From contig JASGJW010000002.1 in the NCBI GenBank assembly GCA_047601145.1, forward strand, positions 62,001 through 126,000: a DNA stretch of 64,000 bases, given 5' to 3'. The position numbers were made by a program, and so were the translations under genes. Positions 1 through 8,852 of this stretch are shown here, in pieces. The number at the start of each line of letters is the position of its first letter. The stretch's first letter is position 1. Below the pieces are notes generated by a model that was given only the letters and a program-made list of their open reading frames with translations, was not told where the DNA came from and searched no databases. The stretch comes from UBA7672 sp047601145. GTDB taxonomy: Bacteria; Pseudomonadota; Alphaproteobacteria; Caulobacterales; Hyphomonadaceae.

Positions 1-706
1 AAGTGCCGGCGCCGGCCGCATAGGCGGTTGCAATAATGGCGACCAGCGCCCATGTCCCGCCATCGGTCGTCACCTTGTTGATGTGCTGTTCCGCGTTGAC
101 CACCGCGCCCACCAGCGCGTCATGCTTGGCCCACAGGCCGAAGCCGATCAGCACGACGTGGATCAACAGGAAGCCGAAGAAGATCGGCGCCAGGACCGTG
201 ACGGATTCCCGCACGCCTCTGAGATTTATGAAGAGCAGGAAGCCAAGACCCCCGGCGATCGCGAAGGGCTTGTAGGCGAGCCATTCGAGCGGGAAGAGGT
301 TGAACATGGCATCGGTCGCCGCCGCGACCGAGATGGCGATGGTCAGCGAATAGTCGACGATCAGGGCCGATCCCGAGAGCAGGCCTGCATAGGGATGAAC
401 CAGCCGCGTCGCCGCCTTGTAGCCGCCGCCCCCGTTCGGGAAGAGCCGGATGATCTGGACGTAGGCCAGCGAGATGACCACCACGGTCAGCGCCGTGATC
501 AGGGCGAGCCAGAGCACCAGCGGCTCGTGCCCGGAAAGGTGCAGCGCCTTGTAGGCTTCCTCAGGGCCGTAATTGGCCGAGGAAAGGCTGTCCGCCCCCA
601 CACCCGCCCAGGCCAGCACGGCGACCAGCGCCGCATGGCGCCAAGTCTCCAGCTGCATCGGGTCCTTGTGCTTCTTCTTGGTGCGGGGCTTGTCTGCAGG
701 CGTCAT
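1..706 (-). CDS. APC-superfamily amino acid permease-like transporter (C-terminus outside the window)
   Basis: This is the N-terminal 235 codons of an inner-membrane transporter; the gene runs off the left edge of the window. It starts at an ATG ending at 706. A short Lys/Arg-rich cytoplasmic tail is followed by a segment reading GADSLSSANYGPEEAY, which resembles the first broken helix (substrate-binding) of bacterial APC permeases, and then by several hydrophobic helices with a NGGGGYKAA loop after the second. Family membership is recognised from this pattern. The substrate (amino acid or cation) cannot be assigned. It is divergent from the ABC-F gene, with a 270-base gap between them. Confidence 0.72.
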   Translation of the reverse strand, partial: MTPADKPRTKKKHKDPMQLETWRHAALVAVLAWAGVGADSLSSANYGPEEAYKALHLSGHEPLVLWLALITALTVVVISLAYVQIIRLFPNGGGGYKAATRLVHPYAGLLSGSALIVDYSLTIAISVAAATDAMFNLFPLEWLAYKPFAIAGGLGFLLFINLRGVRESVTVLAPIFFGFLLIHVVLIGFGLWAKHDALVGAVVNAEQHINKVTTDGGTWALVAIIATAYAAGAGT

Positions 707-884
707 CGGATCGGTACTGCCGCTGAACGATCAAGGTGAACGATCAGGGGCGCGTGTTGTTTCCCATCTGACGCCTCGCTGGCGCGGCCGGACAATCCTC
801 CCGGGCTCGGGCCGAAGCAATCCCCAAAACCCCTAAAAATTCGCTGGAAACGGGGGATGAAGCATGTCTAGCCGCGGGCGAAAC

Positions 885-911
885 CGGCCTGCCGCAACGC
901 CTGGCAGGCCG
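885..911. repeat. Perfect inverted repeat upstream of the ABC-F gene
   Basis: Nine-base arms (885-893 and 903-911, CGGCCTGCC and its complement) flank a 9-base loop in the gap between the permease and the ABC-F gene. No T-run follows on either strand, so it is not a typical intrinsic terminator. It would lie in the 5' leader of the ABC-F mRNA if that starts upstream. Its function is unknown. The rest of the 707-976 gap shows nothing else recognisable. Confidence 0.3.
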
Positions 912-976
912 AATTTGACGCCGCCCGCCGAACCCGCCATACGGGCCCCCAAAATCTCCCCAGAAACTGCCTCCCG

Positions 977-2881
977 ATGCTCCAGATCAGCGACCTCACT
1001 TTCCGGATCGACGGCCGCCCCCTGTTCGAGGGGGCCTCGGCCCAGATTGCCGATGGCTGGAAGGTCGGTCTCGTCGGCCGCAATGGCACGGGCAAGTCCA
1101 CGCTCCTGCGGATCATCCGCGAGGAGCTTGCCAAGGGCGAGGCAAACGACGGCACGATCCGCATCAATCGCGGCGCCAAGATGGGCTACGTCCTGCAAGA
1201 AGTTCCCGCCAACGACATGACGCTGCTCGATGTCGTGCTGGAGGCCGACGTCGAACGCGCCAGCCTGATGCGCGAGGCTGACACCTGCGAAGACCCGATG
1301 CGCATCGGCGAGATTCACGAGCGCCTCGCAGACATCGACGCATGGTCAGGCGAGGCGAGGGCGGCGGAGATTCTCGTGGGCCTCGGCTTCACCCAGAACG
1401 ACCTCTCGCGCGCCTGCAAGGAATTCTCCGGTGGCTGGCGTATGCGCGCAGCCCTCGGCGGCGTGCTGTTCGCCCAGCCCGACCTTCTGATGCTGGACGA
1501 ACCGACCAACTATCTCGACCTCGAAGGCGCCGCCTGGCTCGAAACCTACCTGCGGAAGTACCCGCACACCGTCGTCATCGTCAGCCACGACCGTGACCTC
1601 TTGAACCGCTCGGTCACCCACATCCTCGCACTGGAAAACACCAAGCTCGTCCTGCAGGCCGGCGGCTATGACACCTACCTGCAGCGCCGCGCCGAGCGCA
1701 CGCAGCATCTCGCCGCGCAGAAGGAAAAGCAGGACGTCCAGCGCGCTCACATGCAGTCCTTCATCGACCGCTTCAAGGCCAAGGCGTCCAAGGCCCGTCA
1801 GGCCCAGTCCCGCATGAAGATGCTGGAGAAGATGACGGTGATCACGGTGCCGCTGGCCGAGCGTACGATCCCGTTCAAGTTCTACGAGGCAGAGGAGCTG
1901 CCGTCTCCGATCCTCGAGATCGACAAGGCCGACATGGGCTATGCGTCCGGCAAGCCCGTGCTGGAGCGCGTGTCGCTGCGCCTCGACTTTGACGACCGCA
2001 TCGCCATCGTCGGCGCAAACGGTCAGGGCAAGACGACACTGGTAAAGTCGATCGCCCAGAAGCTCCCGCTGCTGCAGGGCCTGCGCCGCGCATCCAAAAA
2101 CCTTCGCGTCGGCTATTTCAGCCAGGACCAGCTCGACGAGCTGCGCGCCGGCGAGAACGTGCTCGACCACGTCAAGGACCTGATCCCGAACGCAAGCCAG
2201 GCCGCTGTGCGTGCGCTGGCCGCCCAGTTCGGTTTCGGCGCCGAGAAATGCGAAACCAAGGTCGACAAGCTGTCAGGCGGCGAGAAGGTGCGCCTGCTGA
2301 TGGGCCTCACCACCTACAAGAAGCCGCATATCCTCATTCTCGACGAACCGACGTCGCACCTGGACATCGATAGCCGCGAAGCGCTCATCTACGCCCTTAA
2401 CGAATTCAACGGCGCCGTGCTGATCATCACGCACGACACGTATCTCGCTGAAGCCACGGCCGACCGTCTCTGGCTGGTCAACAACGGGAAGGCCAACCCG
2501 TATGACGGCGACCTCGCCGACTACAAGGCGCTGGTCCTAGCCGCAGACCGTCCCGACACCGACAAGCAGCACGCCATTGCGCGCGCCGAGATCGCCGCCG
2601 CTGCAGCGAAAGAGGAAGAGAAGAGTGCGTCGAAATCGGACAAGCCGAAGTCCGCGCCGAAAATGTCCTTCAAGCAGAAGCACCGCATCGAGCAGGCCGA
2701 GAAGGAAGTCGAGAAAGCCCGCGCGGCGCTCGAACTGCTCGACCGCGATCTGGGCGATCCCGACACCTTCACGCACAAGGCCGATGCTGAAGCGAAGCTG
2801 AAATCACGCGCGAAGCTGCAGACACAGCTCGATGCGGCCGAAGCCGAATGGCTTGAAGCGCTCGAAGCAATCGAGGGCTAG
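977..2881 (+). CDS. ABC-F family ATPase (Uup/YheS-like ribosome-associated)
   Basis: The 634-residue soluble protein has two ABC cassettes and no membrane domain, as in the ABC-F family, whose members act on ribosomes (translation factors or antibiotic protection). Cassette 1 has Walker A GRNGTGKST at 34-42, signature SGGWR at 151-155 and Walker B LLMLDEP at about 170. Cassette 2 has GANGQGKTT at 346-354, LSGGE at 432-436 and LILDEP at about 453. The charged linker between them (about 235-290) and the C-terminal Lys/Glu-rich coiled coil (about 560-634) match Uup/YheS-type proteins. Its stop overlaps the stop of the convergent Gly-rich gene in a shared CTAG. The exact ABC-F subgroup is not determined. 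Confidence 0.9.
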   Translation: MLQISDLTFRIDGRPLFEGASAQIADGWKVGLVGRNGTGKSTLLRIIREELAKGEANDGTIRINRGAKMGYVLQEVPANDMTLLDVVLEADVERASLMREADTCEDPMRIGEIHERLADIDAWSGEARAAEILVGLGFTQNDLSRACKEFSGGWRMRAALGGVLFAQPDLLMLDEPTNYLDLEGAAWLETYLRKYPHTVVIVSHDRDLLNRSVTHILALENTKLVLQAGGYDTYLQRRAERTQHLAAQKEKQDVQRAHMQSFIDRFKAKASKARQAQSRMKMLEKMTVITVPLAERTIPFKFYEAEELPSPILEIDKADMGYASGKPVLERVSLRLDFDDRIAIVGANGQGKTTLVKSIAQKLPLLQGLRRASKNLRVGYFSQDQLDELRAGENVLDHVKDLIPNASQAAVRALAAQFGFGAEKCETKVDKLSGGEKVRLLMGLTTYKKPHILILDEPTSHLDIDSREALIYALNEFNGAVLIITHDTYLAEATADRLWLVNNGKANPYDGDLADYKALVLAADRPDTDKQHAIARAEIAAAAAKEEEKSASKSDKPKSAPKMSFKQKHRIEQAEKEVEKARAALELLDRDLGDPDTFTHKADAEAKLKSRAKLQTQLDAAEAEWLEALEAIEG

Positions 2882-3177
2882 GCCCCGCCGCCTCCACCCC
2901 CGCCGCCTCCACCCCCGCCGCCGCCGCGGCCCTGGGTGCGCCGGATCATCTGGCCGTGGGCCGAGCCCATATTGCCTTTGCCGCCCCGGAACTGGTTCGG
3001 ATCGAAGCCCTTGCCGCCGGGGGCGCCGCCCGGGGCGCCGCCCTTGGGTTGTCCCTGCGCGCCGTGCAGCTTCTCGTAGAGCTTCTTGGCCATGTCGCTT
3101 TGCGACTGCGGCTTGTCGGCCGCTTTCGCTTTTGCAGACTTTGCGGGTTTCTTGTCGGTGGGCTTGGCCATCGGCAC
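2878..3177 (-). CDS. Small basic protein with poly-glycine tail, unknown
   Basis: A 99-residue protein that I do not recognise. The N-terminal third is Lys/Ala rich (KPTDKKPAKSAKAKAADK), a short helical segment DMAKKLYEKLHG follows, and the tail ends in more than ten consecutive glycines encoded by a CCG/CCT/CCC repeat tract (about 2882-2932 on the plus strand). It sits 6 bases downstream of the PTPS-like gene on the same strand and so may be cotranscribed with the pterin cluster. The start may be the ATG at 3177 or the next one at 3171. The poly-Gly tract could vary in length between strains. It may not be a stable protein. Confidence 0.5.
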   Translation of the reverse strand: MPMAKPTDKKPAKSAKAKAADKPQSQSDMAKKLYEKLHGAQGQPKGGAPGGAPGGKGFDPNQFRGGKGNMGSAHGQMIRRTQGRGGGGGGGGGGGGGGA

Positions 3178-3183
3178 GCTCCT

Positions 3184-3546
3184 CTATCGGGGCGTGTAGA
3201 CCGCCCTTTGCCTCAATGTAGGCCGCTCGATCTCCAGACGCGAGGGGGAGACGCCTTCGGCCTTCATCTTCGATTCGATCCAGAGAAGGATGTTCTCGAA
3301 CGTGGGCTTTTCAAGCCCTGGAATATCGTTGAGCACCTGGTGGTCGAGCTGGCCGAGGATGCGCTTCAGCAGGCCTTCGAGCTGGCCAAGGTCCATCACC
3401 CAGCCATCCCGGTCGGGCTGCTGCGAGGCTACGCTGGCCGTCACGACGAAGGAATGGCCGTGCACCTTGCGATAGTGCGCGGCAGCGGCTTCCGCCTCGA
3501 TGTAGTGGCTCGCCTCGAAGCTCGCCGATGCGCTGATCTCGAACAT
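3184..3546 (-). CDS. 6-pyruvoyl-tetrahydropterin synthase / QueD family protein
   Basis: A 120-residue protein of the COG0720 T-fold family, which converts dihydroneopterin triphosphate to 6-pyruvoyl- or 6-carboxy-tetrahydropterin. The zinc ligands H14, H29 and H31 are present (FEASH and VHGHSF), as are the LDHQVLND and PTFENI motifs and a C-terminal LEIER. The catalytic Cys expected four residues before the HGH motif is Tyr25 here, so the canonical QueD reaction is doubtful. It lies 10 bases downstream of folB and the FolM-like gene, which points to a role in folate or tetrahydropterin metabolism rather than queuosine. A recognised divergent COG0720 subgroup is the alternative. Confidence 0.8.
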   Translation of the reverse strand: MFEISASASFEASHYIEAEAAAAHYRKVHGHSFVVTASVASQQPDRDGWVMDLGQLEGLLKRILGQLDHQVLNDIPGLEKPTFENILLWIESKMKAEGVSPSRLEIERPTLRQRAVYTPR

Positions 3547-3556
3547 AACCCAGAAC

Positions 3557-3955
3557 TCAGACCGGCAGATCCCACCACGGGAAGCCTGCCAGCGGGGGGC
3601 CTAGCCGCGCCATGCGGCAGGCCACGCCCGCGACGCCGGGGTATACGTCGGGCTTGTCCGTCTGCACAACCGCCCCCAGCACGCCGGGCTGACGCAGGCA
3701 GAGATCGAGAATTTCCCCGCAAAGCGTCTCCTGCAGGTTGAAATGCCGGCTGTTTACCAGAACCAGCACCCCCTCCCGTACGAAATCGTAATCCTGCACG
3801 CCCTCGATCTGGTCCGCCCCTGGCGGCGGTTTGAGCATCAGGGTGACGGAGACCATCAGCTTCTGGCGGGCCGTCTTCTCGAAGCCATGAATGCCGATCG
3901 AGGCGAACGTCTCGATGCCGCTGATGCGGATGAGGTAGAAGTCCGGGGCGTTCAT
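3557..3955 (-). CDS. folB: Dihydroneopterin aldolase (FolB family)
   Basis: A 132-residue cytoplasmic T-fold enzyme. FolB cleaves 7,8-dihydroneopterin to 6-hydroxymethyl-dihydropterin and glycolaldehyde in folate synthesis. Motifs at the expected places are IGIHGFEKTARQ (pterin-binding Glu), the Tyr of QDYDFV, the Glu of LQETLCGEI and the Lys of TDKPDV. Its start overlaps the stop of the upstream reductase by 4 bases (ATGA), so the two are probably translationally coupled. FolX-type epimerase activity is possible because the family is hard to subdivide by eye. Confidence 0.82.
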   Translation of the reverse strand: MNAPDFYLIRISGIETFASIGIHGFEKTARQKLMVSVTLMLKPPPGADQIEGVQDYDFVREGVLVLVNSRHFNLQETLCGEILDLCLRQPGVLGAVVQTDKPDVYPGVAGVACRMARLGPPLAGFPWWDLPV

Positions 3956-4728
3956 CGCGGCTCCCTCGGTTCGAAGATCACGTCGCGCGCGGAGAAGGCG
4001 AGGCGCTGTCCATTATCGACGTGGATCACCTGTCCGGTCATAGCCGTTGTGTTCAGGAGGAAGTCGACCGATGCGGTCACATCGTCGAGGCTGATCGGAC
4101 GGCCCATCGGGTTCTGGCTGGCGACCGCCTCGAACTCCGCTTGCGTCTGGTCATAGCTCGGCAGTAGCAGGCCGGGTGCGATCGCATTGACGCGCACGGC
4201 GGGCGCGAAGCTGCGCGCCATCATGTCGGTGGCCGCAAGCAGGCCGGCCTTGCTCATCGTGTAGGAGTAGAAGTCCGGGTTCATGTTCCAGAGCTTCTGG
4301 TCGAGAATGTTGATGATGCAGTTGTCGCGCGTCGTATCCGCCTGCGCCGCGAAACGTTCGGAGAGCAGGGCAGGCGCACGCAGGTTGACCGCCATCGCCT
4401 TGTCGAACGTCGCCACATCCATCGCGCCGGGCTGGTCGTAGTCGAACACAGAGGCGGAATTGATCAGGCCGGAGAGCGGCGCGCCCGTCAGCTGCGCGGC
4501 CTGGTCTATCAGGCTATGCGCGGTGGCGGCGTTGGAAAGATCGCCCGCCAGCGTCCAGGTGTGCGGGTTTGCCTGCCGCAGTTTCGCGGCGAGCTGTTCA
4601 GCTTCAGCGGTATTGGAGTTGGCGTGTATGACAACGCCATGACCGGCGGCGGACAGCCGCTCAACGATGCGGCGTCCAACGCGTTTCGCGCCGCCGGTAA
4701 CAAGGATGCGTTTCAGGCCTGTGGTCAT
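3952..4728 (-). CDS. Short-chain dehydrogenase, FolM / pteridine reductase-like
   Basis: A 258-residue SDR-fold oxidoreductase. The cofactor motif is TGGAKRVGRR, with Arg where most SDRs have Gly (TGxxxGxG). This is typical of pteridine reductases and FolM (dihydromonapterin/dihydrofolate reductase). The catalytic YxxxK is present as YTMSK, preceded by the Asn-Ala-like NSASVF and followed by a VRVNAIAPG segment. It is first in a tight folM-like/folB/PTPS-like operon, which supports a role in reducing a pterin with NADPH. FolM-like function is an inference from this motif and the neighbours. Confidence 0.8.
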   Translation of the reverse strand: MTTGLKRILVTGGAKRVGRRIVERLSAAGHGVVIHANSNTAEAEQLAAKLRQANPHTWTLAGDLSNAATAHSLIDQAAQLTGAPLSGLINSASVFDYDQPGAMDVATFDKAMAVNLRAPALLSERFAAQADTTRDNCIINILDQKLWNMNPDFYSYTMSKAGLLAATDMMARSFAPAVRVNAIAPGLLLPSYDQTQAEFEAVASQNPMGRPISLDDVTASVDFLLNTTAMTGQVIHVDNGQRLAFSARDVIFEPREPR

Positions 4729-4782
4729 GACCTGTCTTGAGGCGAGGGCGCTCCCCCGGTCAAGTCTTGAACGCTGATAGCG

Positions 4783-5388
4783 CTAGAAAGGCGGGCTTCC
4801 GCCGCCTCCGCCGCCGGGTCCACGCCCGCCGCCGCCACGACCGCCACCACCGCCTTTGGGTCGTTGGCCACCTCCGCCAGACGCACCGCCTTCGCCGCCC
4901 ATCCGGAAGTGCGGGGCGTCCATCAGCATTTCTTCGCGCGTGAGCAGGCCGTCGCCGTTCTTGTCCATGCGCTCGAACTGGTGTTTCAGCGCCGTGGCAA
5001 ATTCCTGCGGCGTCACCGTGTAGTTCATGTCGGTGTCCATCTCGCGCAAGTCGGGAATGGAGGCGGCGTCGCCCATCACGGCCTTGCACCAGTCCGCCAT
5101 CTCGAAACCGGTGAGCGTGCCGCTTCTGTCGGCATCCGCACGCGCGAATTCTTCTTCAATGCCCTTGGCGAGTTCGTCGCTGGAAACATAGAGGTCGCGG
5201 TTCGTATCCATGCCCGTGAACAGCAGCGCCACAGGCCGCGCGATCTTGGCCTCCTGCAGCTGGCTTCCAGGCATCCCGCCCGGTCCCCCCGGCGGGCCTC
5301 CGCCGGGAGGTCCGGAAGGGCCGGATGCGCACGCCGAAGCCAGGCAGACCAGGACGACTGCGCCCACGCGCACGCCGGTGCGATGCAT
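4783..5388 (-). CDS. EF-hand lipoprotein with Gly-rich tail
   Basis: A 201-residue exported protein. A signal peptide ends at a possible lipobox Cys20 (LASAC), then a Pro/Gly-rich spacer (about 23-42), then four EF-hand-like loops at about 61-72, 85-96, 118-129 and 142-153. The fourth (DKNGDGLLTREE) is canonical and the third (DTDMNYTVTPQE) has lost its central Gly. The last 35 residues are Gly/Arg-rich. A strong ribosome site GGAGGG sits 5 bases before the ATG. It probably binds calcium at the envelope; the partner is unknown. The Gly tail is encoded by a simple GCC/CCG-type tract. Confidence 0.75.
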   Translation of the reverse strand: MHRTGVRVGAVVLVCLASACASGPSGPPGGGPPGGPGGMPGSQLQEAKIARPVALLFTGMDTNRDLYVSSDELAKGIEEEFARADADRSGTLTGFEMADWCKAVMGDAASIPDLREMDTDMNYTVTPQEFATALKHQFERMDKNGDGLLTREEMLMDAPHFRMGGEGGASGGGGQRPKGGGGGRGGGGRGPGGGGGGSPPF

Positions 5389-5494
5389 GAAGACCCTCCA
5401 CTTCCAGTTGAGCGGAAGGGACGCTTCAGGCGTCGTGCATGTGTGCCGGAGCTGTCGCGAAGTGTCGCTGGAGTGTGGCGTTTTGGCGCCGGGG

Positions 5495-6103
5495 TCAGTC
5501 GGCCGCGAACTTGCCGCTGATCATCGCCTTGGTCGGCTTCTCGCCCTCGAGGCGGAGGCCCTGCCGCCAGTCCCACGGCGCGACGAACTCTCCGGCCCAT
5601 ATGCCGGCACGTGCCGCACGCGCCTGAAGTTCATTCGGCACGTAAGCGGTCGAGTACTGGCGATAGGCTAGCGCGAGGCCATTGCTCACGAGCCACGCCT
5701 GCACGTTCTCGCCGCGCACCGAGCACTGCCCGAGCAGGCGGCCATAACGATCGGTGTCTTCGATCGCGCAGGTCACGGGATTGCGGTTGATCCACTGGTC
5801 GAGCGCGTTGGCCGACACGGATCCGCAGCGATAGAACTTGCGGTTCGCATCGAGGCATTTCTGGCCCGACTCGGGCGCATCGACGCCAACGAGGCGGATG
5901 CGCTGTTTGGCGATCTCGAGCGTGTCCGCATCAATCACCGAAGCTGTTCCAGAGACTGTGGCCGGCAGGCCCTTGCGCGCCGGAGAAGCTTCCCCGTTCA
6001 TTGGCGCAAGGAAGACGGCCACGCCCAGAAGGGCCGGCGCCGCCCACAGAATAGGGGCTCTCCAGCGCCCGGAAGCGCCGTATTTGCGATGTTCCTGTCC
6101 CAT
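5495..6103 (-). CDS. Thermonuclease (SNase-like) family protein, exported or membrane-anchored
   Basis: A 202-residue protein. It has a basic N-terminus and a hydrophobic segment (about 17-38), then an SNase OB-fold. Motifs are VIDADTLEI, IRLVGVDAPES (calcium and catalytic acid region), DRYGRLLGQC (catalytic Arg region) and the LVSNGLALAYRQY...AARAGIWAG tail typical of the family. These calcium-dependent nucleases cut DNA and RNA; in alphaproteobacteria many are periplasmic and uncharacterised. It is divergent from purA with a 111-base shared upstream region. Confidence 0.82.
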   Translation of the reverse strand: MGQEHRKYGASGRWRAPILWAAPALLGVAVFLAPMNGEASPARKGLPATVSGTASVIDADTLEIAKQRIRLVGVDAPESGQKCLDANRKFYRCGSVSANALDQWINRNPVTCAIEDTDRYGRLLGQCSVRGENVQAWLVSNGLALAYRQYSTAYVPNELQARAARAGIWAGEFVAPWDWRQGLRLEGEKPTKAMISGKFAAD

Positions 6104-6214
6104 GCCCGGAACGGTCCGCCTGAAAGCTTGCGAAACCGTTGACTACGGCCAATTCGGCCTTGCGCCCGGGGGGGCATTCGTGTCCTTTGCGGCCGGATTT
6201 CAGGAGCTTTGCCA

Positions 6215-7507
6215 ATGACCGGCGTCGTTGTCGTCGGCGCCCAGTGGGGCGACGAAGGAAAGGGCAAGATTGTCGACTGGCTGTCGAGCCGGGCCGACGT
6301 GATCGTGCGCTTCCAGGGCGGCCACAATGCGGGCCACACGCTCGTTATCGACGGCAAGGTGTTCAAGCTGAACCTGCTGCCGTCCGGCGTCGTGCGTGGC
6401 GGCAAGCTCTCGATCATCGGCAATGGCGTCGTGGTCGACCCGTGGCACCTGCTCAACGAGATCGAGTCGATCGGCAAGTCGGGTGTCCAACTCGGGCCGG
6501 ATGATCTCATCCTCGCCGACAACGCCGTGCTCATCCTGCCCTGGCACAAGGACATCGATGCTGCGCGTGAGGAAGCCGCCGCCGGCGCCCAGATCGGCAC
6601 CACGCGCCGCGGCATTGGCCCCGCCTATGAAGACAAGGTCGGCCGCCGCGCTATCCGCGTCGCGGACCTTGCCGATCCTGCAGCGCTTGACCTCAAGCTC
6701 GACCGCCTGCTTGCCCACCACAAGCCGCTGCGTCTCGGCCTCAACCTGCCGGAGCCGGACGCGGGTCAGCTCAAGAAGGACCTGCTGGCGATCGCACCAA
6801 AAATCCTCGCCTATGCCCAGCCCGCCTGGGAACGGCTCGATCAGGCCGTGCGTCTGGGCCGTCGCATCCTGTTCGAGGGCGCACAGGGTGTCATGCTCGA
6901 CGTCGATCACGGCACCTACCCGTTCGTCACCTCGTCGAACGTGGTCTCGGGGCAGGCGGCCGCCGGTTCAGGCGCAGGGCCCAGCGCCATCAACTACGTC
7001 CTTGGTCTCGCCAAGGCCTACACCACCCGCGTTGGGGGCGGCCCGTTCCCGACCGAACAGGACAATGAGATTGGCCAGCGCCTCGGCACGATCGGCCACG
7101 AGTTCGGCACCAACACGGGCCGGGCCCGCCGCTGCGGCTGGTTCGACAGCGTGATGGTGCGCCAGGCCTGCGCCGTCTCCGGCGTCAACGGCCTCGCACT
7201 CACCAAGCTCGACGTGCTCGACGGTTTCGACGAGATCCAGATCTGCACGCACTACAAGCTGGGCGACAAGATCATCAATCACTTCCCGTCCGGCATGACT
7301 GACCAGGCCAATGTCACGCCCATCTACGAGACGGTGAAGGGCTGGAAGGGCTCCACCCGCGGCGCCCGCAGCTGGACCCAGCTCCCGGGCGAAGCGGTGA
7401 AATACGTTCGCCGCCTCGAAGAACTCGTCGGCAAGCCGGTCGCGCTACTCAGCACGTCGCCAGAGCGCGAGGACGTCATCCTGATGCGGGATCCGTTCGA
7501 GAAGTAG
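6215..7507 (+). CDS. purA: Adenylosuccinate synthetase
   Basis: A 430-residue enzyme that makes adenylosuccinate from IMP, aspartate and GTP in AMP synthesis. The N-terminal GAQWGDEGKGK P-loop, GGHNAGHT, TRRGIGPAYEDK, FEGAQGVMLD, VGGGPFPTE and the RRCGWFD segment are all present and the length is normal. I chose the ATG at 6215 because an AGGAG site (6202-6206) is 8 bases upstream; a TTG two codons earlier is less well placed. The stop is 2 bases from the stop of the convergent lipoprotein gene. Confidence 0.97.
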   Translation: MTGVVVVGAQWGDEGKGKIVDWLSSRADVIVRFQGGHNAGHTLVIDGKVFKLNLLPSGVVRGGKLSIIGNGVVVDPWHLLNEIESIGKSGVQLGPDDLILADNAVLILPWHKDIDAAREEAAAGAQIGTTRRGIGPAYEDKVGRRAIRVADLADPAALDLKLDRLLAHHKPLRLGLNLPEPDAGQLKKDLLAIAPKILAYAQPAWERLDQAVRLGRRILFEGAQGVMLDVDHGTYPFVTSSNVVSGQAAAGSGAGPSAINYVLGLAKAYTTRVGGGPFPTEQDNEIGQRLGTIGHEFGTNTGRARRCGWFDSVMVRQACAVSGVNGLALTKLDVLDGFDEIQICTHYKLGDKIINHFPSGMTDQANVTPIYETVKGWKGSTRGARSWTQLPGEAVKYVRRLEELVGKPVALLSTSPEREDVILMRDPFEK

Positions 7508-7509
7508 CG

Positions 7510-8751
7510 CTATTTCGGCTTCAGGTATGTTGACGTCATCGTTTCGCTGCTCTTTTTCACGTTGGGAGCAACGCGGGACTCTTCGATCAGCTTTTGCAGT
7601 GCCGTCAGCTCGGTCGCTTTGAGCAGCTTGATCCGCGCGCCCAGTGTCATTGACTGCGACGGAAGGATCGTCGTGACGAACGTCGACTTCATCCGTGTGT
7701 TTTCGGTGAGATATTTGTCTGCGCCGTTCTCTTCCTTGAGCTCCGTCTTGGCGTCTTTCCCCTTGAGGAAGATGTAGCCCCAGATCGCGTATACATCCTC
7801 CTCGCTGAGATCCTGCTGCGAGAGACCGAGCGCAGTCTCGACCTGGACGACCAGCGCCGGCATCTGCATGTCAAACTGCAGCTGGGCGGCCTGTGCCCCC
7901 AGCGTGGGCGTCTGTGTTCCAGCCCGCTGCACGGATTCGGCGATGAAGTACTCGATCGAGTTGGAAGAGCATGTCTCGTGATAGATGCGCAGATAGCGCT
8001 CGGCCATGAAGTAGTCGGTGATTTCGGAAGGCTGGCCGTTCGTTCCTTTCAGGAAATCGTCAAACGTCCGCATCCGATAGAGTTTCAGCGCATTGTTGAT
8101 CAACGCGAGATTGTTCGGCAGCAGGTAGTTGCGTTCCGTGCTTTCGAAGCCCAGCCCAAGCTGCGCGAAAGCGGCCGATGTGATGCCGATCGGATTGGGC
8201 TCGACGCCCGTCAGCACCTGAACCGAATTCGTCAACGCCCCCAGCCCGCCTGTCACGGCCCGCGCCTGCGCGCTCGCGCGGCGTGCACCGTCAAGCTGCG
8301 CGAACCACATGAAGCAGAGCGCATCCGACGCGTTCGCGCCGGCCTTGAACATGGCCTTTGCGCGATCGGCGTTTGATGCGTTCTTGAGGGCGTAGTTGAC
8401 GGTGGACGCGAAGATCTTGAGCGTCTGGCAAACATGGCGCTGCGCCGTGAAGCCAGGATCTTCCATTGGGACGGAGTTCTTGTCGCATTTCTCGATGGCT
8501 TGATCGACGATCTGAACCTTCGGTTCCTGTTGGCCGCTCTTGTTGTCCAGCTCGGACTTGAAATTCTCGATGTTGATCTTGATGCCGCCGTGGCCGTTCT
8601 GCGGTTCGGGGATGATCGGGTCGCCCTGGATCAGGATCATAGAAAACAGATCGGGCGGCCCCAGCGCTTGCTTGTCGCCCACGCTGTTGAGAAAGTTCGC
8701 GCAGCCGCTCGCAAGCATCGCCAACGCGGACACAGCCAGTATCTTCTTCAT
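7510..8751 (-). CDS. Putative outer-membrane or periplasmic lipoprotein, unknown
   Basis: A 413-residue protein that I do not recognise. A clear lipoprotein signal peptide MKKILAVSALAMLASGC gives Cys17 as the lipidated residue, which fixes the start at 8751 although the frame is open further upstream. The mature part is mostly helical-looking, with a hydrophobic Ala/Gly stretch near the middle (ARAVTGGLGALTNSVQVL) and several Cys residues. It is convergent with purA. No neighbour suggests a function. Its codon choice looks less GC-biased than flanking genes, but this was not computed. Confidence 0.7.
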   Translation of the reverse strand: MKKILAVSALAMLASGCANFLNSVGDKQALGPPDLFSMILIQGDPIIPEPQNGHGGIKINIENFKSELDNKSGQQEPKVQIVDQAIEKCDKNSVPMEDPGFTAQRHVCQTLKIFASTVNYALKNASNADRAKAMFKAGANASDALCFMWFAQLDGARRASAQARAVTGGLGALTNSVQVLTGVEPNPIGITSAAFAQLGLGFESTERNYLLPNNLALINNALKLYRMRTFDDFLKGTNGQPSEITDYFMAERYLRIYHETCSSNSIEYFIAESVQRAGTQTPTLGAQAAQLQFDMQMPALVVQVETALGLSQQDLSEEDVYAIWGYIFLKGKDAKTELKEENGADKYLTENTRMKSTFVTTILPSQSMTLGARIKLLKATELTALQKLIEESRVAPNVKKSSETMTSTYLKPK

Positions 8752-8852
8752 GACGAGATCCCCATCCCACATGGCGATGCTAGCGGATGCGAGGAAAAGG
8801 CACAGGCAGGGCGCGCCCCTAGATATTTCGCTCGGCGCGCGATCCAAAAGCA

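Noticed and set aside
83..739. A 218-codon plus-strand open frame opposite the permease
   Set aside because: Its translation is Arg/Gln/Asp-rich low-complexity typical of an antisense frame in GC-rich DNA; the minus-strand frame reads as a clear APC permease.
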